A stretch of DNA of 7,886 bases, taken from the NCBI GenBank assembly GCA_913044085.1, contig CAJWNW010000072.1:1-7886 (forward strand), given 5' to 3'. Below, piece after piece: positions 5,295-7,886 of the stretch. Below the pieces are notes generated by a model, which worked only from the letters and a program-made list of their open reading frames with translations, was not told where the DNA came from and searched no databases. Within the stretch, counting starts at the first letter, position 1; each line of letters begins with the position of its first letter. Made by a program: the position numbers and the translations under genes. This DNA is from an uncultured Flavobacteriaceae bacterium. GTDB lineage: Bacteria > Bacteroidota > Bacteroidia > Flavobacteriales > Flavobacteriaceae.

Positions 5295-6466
5295 GCTGGC
5301 CTGTGTTTATTGCTCATTTTAAAAACCTGCTCTAGAATTTCAGCTTCCTGCAGGGTAAATTCTAAGCCTCGACGTTGAAAGACAGCAGAAGCCACTTCAA
5401 ACGCTTTTTTAGTCAAATAGGTGCTCATTCCCTGACTGCCGCCCCAACTAAAACTGGGTACAAAATTTCTAGGGAAGCCACTGCCAAAAATATTGGCACT
5501 TACCCCTACTACAGTTCCTGTATTAAACATGGTATTGATGGAACATTTACTGTGATCTCCCATCATCAGTCCACAAAACTGGAGGCCGGTTCTCGCAAAA
5601 TTTTCAGATTCATAGTTCCAAAGACGCACCTCCGAATAGTTGTTTTTTAAATTTGAAGTATTCGTGTCTGCACCCAAATTACACCACTCACCTATCACAG
5701 AATTACCTAAAAATCCATCATGGGCTTTATTAGAATAACCAAAAATGACCGAATTATTGACCTCACCACCAACTTTAGAGTGCGGCCCAACAGTTGTAGG
5801 GCCATAAATCTTAGCTCCCATTTTTAAAGTAGAATTTTCACATAACGCAAAAGGGCCACGCACCAAACTACCTTCCATAATTTCGGCATTTTTACCGATG
5901 TATATGGGGCCATCAGTTGCGTTTAAAACACAGTGATTTAAGTTAACGCCTTCTTCAATAAAAACATGGGCTTCGTTCAGCGTTTTTACTGTTTTTGGGA
6001 TAGGTTGTGAAGTCTTGTCTTTTGTTATCAAATTAAAATCTGCCTCAATAGCAACCCCATTGAGTTGAAATATATCCCAAGTGTTTTTAATGGAAAGCAC
6101 GGACTCTGGGCAGCTGTGTATTTTAAACTGTGTAAAATCAACACTTTCTTGAGTGTCTGAAACCCTAAAAGCAACAACAACCTCTCCGTCAAAAACAGCT
6201 TCATTTTCATTTAAGTTCTGAAGCATATCAGCAAGCTCTTGCGTAGGTAGGTAAGATCCGTTAATCATTGTGTTATCTGAAAACTCAACCATTGGGAATT
6301 TATTAGACAAATAGTCTTCTGTGACAGTTGTTGTTGTCAAACCAAGAAAGGTTTCCCATTTCTCACGGATGGTTAAAATCCCAATGCGAATGTCTGCAAC
6401 CGGCCTTGTGTAAGTAAAAGGCAACAAGGCGTTGCGGAAAGGACCATCAAAGAGAATATAATTCAT
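5291..6466 (-). CDS. GlmU-family sugar nucleotidyltransferase/acetyltransferase
   Basis: The 391-residue protein belongs to the Bacteroidota GlmU-like family, expected to act in UDP-GlcNAc synthesis or a related nucleotide-sugar step in the cytoplasm. The N-terminal region (1 to about 150) opens MNYILFDGPFRNALLPFTYT and RPVADIRIGILTIREKW; it replaces the normal LxxGxGTRM pyrophosphorylase loop, as is usual for this family. Residues of about 165-335 form a left-handed beta-helix with hexapeptide repeats (GPIYIGKNAEI, MGAKIYGPTTVG, FLGNSVIGEWCNLGA). The stretch KAHDGFLGNSVIG aligns with KAGHLTYLGDAEIG of E. coli GlmU, so His249 matches the catalytic His363 of its acetyltransferase domain. The gene lies downstream of rpmE2 across a strong terminator and has no clear promoter of its own, so partial read-through may feed it. 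Whether both half reactions occur is not visible from the sequence. Confidence 0.88.
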   Translation of the reverse strand: MNYILFDGPFRNALLPFTYTRPVADIRIGILTIREKWETFLGLTTTTVTEDYLSNKFPMVEFSDNTMINGSYLPTQELADMLQNLNENEAVFDGEVVVAFRVSDTQESVDFTQFKIHSCPESVLSIKNTWDIFQLNGVAIEADFNLITKDKTSQPIPKTVKTLNEAHVFIEEGVNLNHCVLNATDGPIYIGKNAEIMEGSLVRGPFALCENSTLKMGAKIYGPTTVGPHSKVGGEVNNSVIFGYSNKAHDGFLGNSVIGEWCNLGADTNTSNLKNNYSEVRLWNYESENFARTGLQFCGLMMGDHSKCSINTMFNTGTVVGVSANIFGSGFPRNFVPSFSWGGSQGMSTYLTKKAFEVASAVFQRRGLEFTLQEAEILEQVFKMSNKHRPA

Positions 6467-6491
6467 CTAAATTATTTTTTGTAAAAATAAC

Positions 6492-6523
6492 AAAAAAGCC
6501 TTTCATGACGATGAAAGGCTTTT
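6492..6523 (-). terminator. intrinsic terminator after rpmE2
   Basis: AAAAGCCTTTCAT (6494-6506) pairs perfectly with ATGAAAGGCTTTT (6511-6523) around a GACG loop, giving a 13-base stem. Read leftwards, the hairpin is completed by a run of six T residues (complement of 6492-6497). It lies 21 bases past the rpmE2 stop and just before the GlmU-family gene. In the rightward direction only four T residues follow, so it should work mainly on rpmE2 transcripts. Confidence 0.9.
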
Positions 6524-6544
6524 GATATTGTATAGATTGCTAAA

Positions 6545-6796
6545 TTATTTTTTAAACTTAGAGTATTTTGTTTTGAACTTATCAATACGGCCTGCAGTGT
6601 CTACCAATTTAGACTTACCAGTGTAATAAGGGTGTGAAGTTCTAGAAATTTCTAACTTAATAAGTGGGTATTCAACGCCTTCAACTTCGAGTGTTTCATT
6701 GGTGTCTGCGGTTGATTTTGTTAAAAAAACATCGTCATTAGACATGTCTTTAAACGCTACAAGTCTGTAATTTTCTGGGTGGACTCCTTTTTTCAT
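6545..6796 (-). CDS. rpmE2: 50S ribosomal protein L31, type B
   Basis: The 83-residue product starts MKKGVHPENYRLVAFKDMS and contains the L31 signature SRTSHPYYTGKSK followed by VDTAGRIDKFKTKY. The length and the complete absence of cysteines mark it as the zinc-free type B paralogue rather than the shorter CxxC-containing type A. It binds the large subunit near the central protuberance and helps bridge to the small subunit. The start is the ATG at 6796, about 24 bases downstream of the predicted transcription start of a consensus promoter. A strong terminator follows the stop. In organisms with both types the zinc-free form often replaces the other under zinc limitation; no Zur-like palindrome is apparent here, and in many Bacteroidota type B is the housekeeping form. 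Confidence 0.97.
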   Translation of the reverse strand: MKKGVHPENYRLVAFKDMSNDDVFLTKSTADTNETLEVEGVEYPLIKLEISRTSHPYYTGKSKLVDTAGRIDKFKTKYSKFKK

Positions 6797-6825
6797 CGTA
6801 TGCTTTATTTCGATTTTTCGAATTG

Positions 6826-6855
6826 CAAATTTAATTATTTTTTACAATATCACAA
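6826..6855 (-). promoter_or_regulatory. Bacteroidota-type promoter of rpmE2
   Basis: On the minus strand TTG (6853-6855) is followed by a 19-base spacer (6834-6852) and TAAATTTG (6826-6833), a full match to the -7 motif. It predicts a leader of about 24 bases before the rpmE2 ATG. The rest of the 148-base divergent gap, up to 6944, holds no convincing rightward promoter. Confidence 0.78.
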
Positions 6856-6944
6856 CAGATTATTAATTTTATTTCTACGACTTTGTTGTAACATTTTTTA
6901 GCAAATTGCATCTAATAAACAAAAAAACTATAAATTTTTTAAAT

Positions 6945-7475
6945 ATGAAACCAACCACAAAGCAAAACTCCGTTAATTTAGGCCTCTATTTAGGTGCCAC
7001 ATTATCTTTTATAACCGTATTATTTTATGCAGTGAATTTAGATTTGATAATCAAATGGTGGGTAAGCCTTTTGAGTTTGACAACAGTGATCGTATTTGGT
7101 GTATTGGCGGCCAAGAAGGCGAAAAGTACACTCGGTGGATTTATTGACTTTAAGGGGGCTTTTTCTAACTATTTTATAACTGTAGCAATAGGAATTGGAA
7201 TTAGCACATTTGTGAGCATTACTATTTTTTCTTTCATCGACACGGATGCTGCTGCGTATTTAAACGAGCAAATTTTGATTGTGACAAAAGAATCTATGGA
7301 GCGCTTTAATGCACCAGAAGAATTGGTGGCACAAACATTATTGGAAGCCAGTAAAAAAGATAATTTTTCAATTGCAACTCAACTACAAAATTATGTTTTC
7401 TTTCTTGCATTTATTTCATTGTTAGGGCTCATTGTAGCAGCAATAATAAAGAAATCGGACACAAACAAAGCATAA
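6945..7475 (+). CDS. DUF4199 family membrane protein
   Basis: The 176-residue product has four predicted transmembrane segments at about residues 10-30, 38-56, 76-98 and 150-168, with a soluble stretch of about 50 residues (100-148) between the third and fourth. The layout and the GFIDFKGAFSNYF motif (65-77) before the third helix match DUF4199, a family of unknown function common in Bacteroidota. The frame is open back to a TTG at 6906, but the ATG at 6945 is the better start because the 13 extra residues (LINKKTINFLN part) look like AT-rich leader sequence and the helical domain begins just after MKPTTKQNSVNLG. The GT2 gene starts a few tens of bases downstream on the same strand, so co-transcription and a joint envelope role are plausible inferences. 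Confidence 0.85.
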   Translation: MKPTTKQNSVNLGLYLGATLSFITVLFYAVNLDLIIKWWVSLLSLTTVIVFGVLAAKKAKSTLGGFIDFKGAFSNYFITVAIGIGISTFVSITIFSFIDTDAAAYLNEQILIVTKESMERFNAPEELVAQTLLEASKKDNFSIATQLQNYVFFLAFISLLGLIVAAIIKKSDTNKA

Positions 7476-7481
7476 TTTCGT

Positions 7482-7489
7482 TATTTTTG
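7482..7489 (+). promoter_or_regulatory. possible -7 element before the GT2 gene
   Basis: TATTTTTG fits TAnnTTTG and lies in the short gap between the DUF4199 stop and the GT2 gene. No -33 TTG occurs at the right distance in the end of the DUF4199 gene, so this may be chance in AT-rich DNA. If used, it favours the GT2 start at 7510 over 7498. Confidence 0.25.
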
Positions 7490-7509
7490 AGGGTCTTATG
7501 CCAATTCCA

Positions 7510-7886
7510 ATGGATATTTCAGTTGTTATACCCCTCTTAGACGAGCAAGATTCTTTAGGAGAACTCCACGAATGGATTGCAAAAACAATGCAGTCTAATG
7601 GATTTTCTTATGAACTTATTTTCATAGACGATGGAAGCCGAGACCAATCTTGGGAAATCATCAAAACCCTCTGTGTGAAAAATCCTGCTGTTTTTGGTAT
7701 TCGTTTTTCAAAGAACTTTGGGAAATCACAAGCACTTCACGCCGGGTTTGAAAGGGCTGTTGGCGATGTCGTCATTACTATGGATGCAGATTTACAAGAC
7801 AGTCCTGATGAAATTCCTGCCCTCTATAATATGATTAAAAACAATGAATATGATGTAATATCGGGTTGGAAGAAAAAACGCTATGA
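7510..7886 (+). CDS. family 2 glycosyltransferase, DPM1/GtrB-like (5' part)
   Basis: The gene runs off the right edge; about 125 codons are present. The translated start MDISVVIPLLDEQDSLGEL is the classical GT2 opening. It is followed by FIDDGSRDQSWEII with the nucleotide-binding Asp pair, RFSKNFGKSQALHAGFERA, and the metal-binding MDADLQDSPDEIP motif, all in the order of dolichyl- or polyprenyl-phosphate glycosyltransferases such as DPM1, ArnC and GtrB. Such enzymes move a sugar from a nucleotide donor to a lipid phosphate at the inner face of the membrane. The C-terminal membrane anchors that many members carry would lie outside the window. An in-frame ATG at 7498 adds only MPIP; I prefer 7510 because family members usually begin there. 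Donor sugar and acceptor lipid are unknown. Confidence 0.93.
   Translation, partial: MDISVVIPLLDEQDSLGELHEWIAKTMQSNGFSYELIFIDDGSRDQSWEIIKTLCVKNPAVFGIRFSKNFGKSQALHAGFERAVGDVVITMDADLQDSPDEIPALYNMIKNNEYDVISGWKKKRY

Noticed and set aside
5375..5650. Rightward open frame of 91 residues
   Set aside because: It is antisense to the beta-helix part of the GlmU-family gene and looks like a shadow frame.
6028..6210. Leftward open frame of 60 residues in another frame of the GlmU-family gene
   Set aside because: It overlaps the real gene on the same strand in a different frame and has only low-complexity leucine-rich sequence.
6931..6938. TAAATTTT as a -7 element for the DUF4199 gene
   Set aside because: It would place the transcription start almost at the ATG, and the nearest TTG is 22 bases upstream, so support is too weak.
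6906..6944. TTG start extending the DUF4199 protein by 13 residues
   Set aside because: The added sequence is AT-rich leader with no conserved character, and the ATG at 6945 directly precedes the membrane domain.

Overview
The window looks like chromosomal DNA from a member of the Bacteroidota, most likely the class Flavobacteriia. The DNA is AT-rich. Start codons lack Shine-Dalgarno sequences, and several genes are preceded by the Bacteroidota sigma factor signature (TTTG or TTG, a 19-base spacer, then TAnnTTTG). The gene content fits that group: type B ribosomal protein L31, a GlmU-like sugar nucleotidyltransferase with a divergent N-terminus, a DUF4199 membrane protein beside a polyprenyl-phosphate-type GT2, and MtaB. 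I see no IS element, phage gene, CRISPR array, tRNA or rRNA. This is a core-genome neighbourhood, and I did not find a convincing new multi-gene system in it.

Layout. rpmH (L34) runs leftwards at the left edge and is divergent from a small membrane-anchored TPR-like protein. Next come a leftward GH23 lytic transglycosylase, a rightward 98-residue degenerate GNAT-like protein, leftward mtaB, a rightward OppA-like lipoprotein, and a leftward GlmU-family gene preceded by leftward rpmE2 (L31 type B). A rightward DUF4199 gene and the 5' part of a rightward GT2 gene close the window. From rpmH to the GlmU-family gene the strand flips at every gene, so most of these are single-gene transcription units. 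No gene-free stretch exceeds about 170 bases.

The clearest structural observation is that all three convergent junctions (near 903, 2294 and 5291) have the same form. The two stop codons overlap by exactly four bases in a shared TTAA, so there is no intergenic room for a terminator and the 3' ends of the opposing mRNAs should be mutually antisense. Three promoters match the Bacteroidota consensus with exactly 19-base spacers (rpmH, mtaB, rpmE2). The mtaB promoter lies inside the first codons of the neighbouring lipoprotein gene and fixes the mtaB start at 3628 rather than 3712.

Functionally the genes cover translation (L34, L31, MtaB modification of tRNA position 37) and the cell envelope (lytic transglycosylase, lipoprotein, nucleotide-sugar enzyme, lipid-linked glycosyl transfer). 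I see no single shared pathway.
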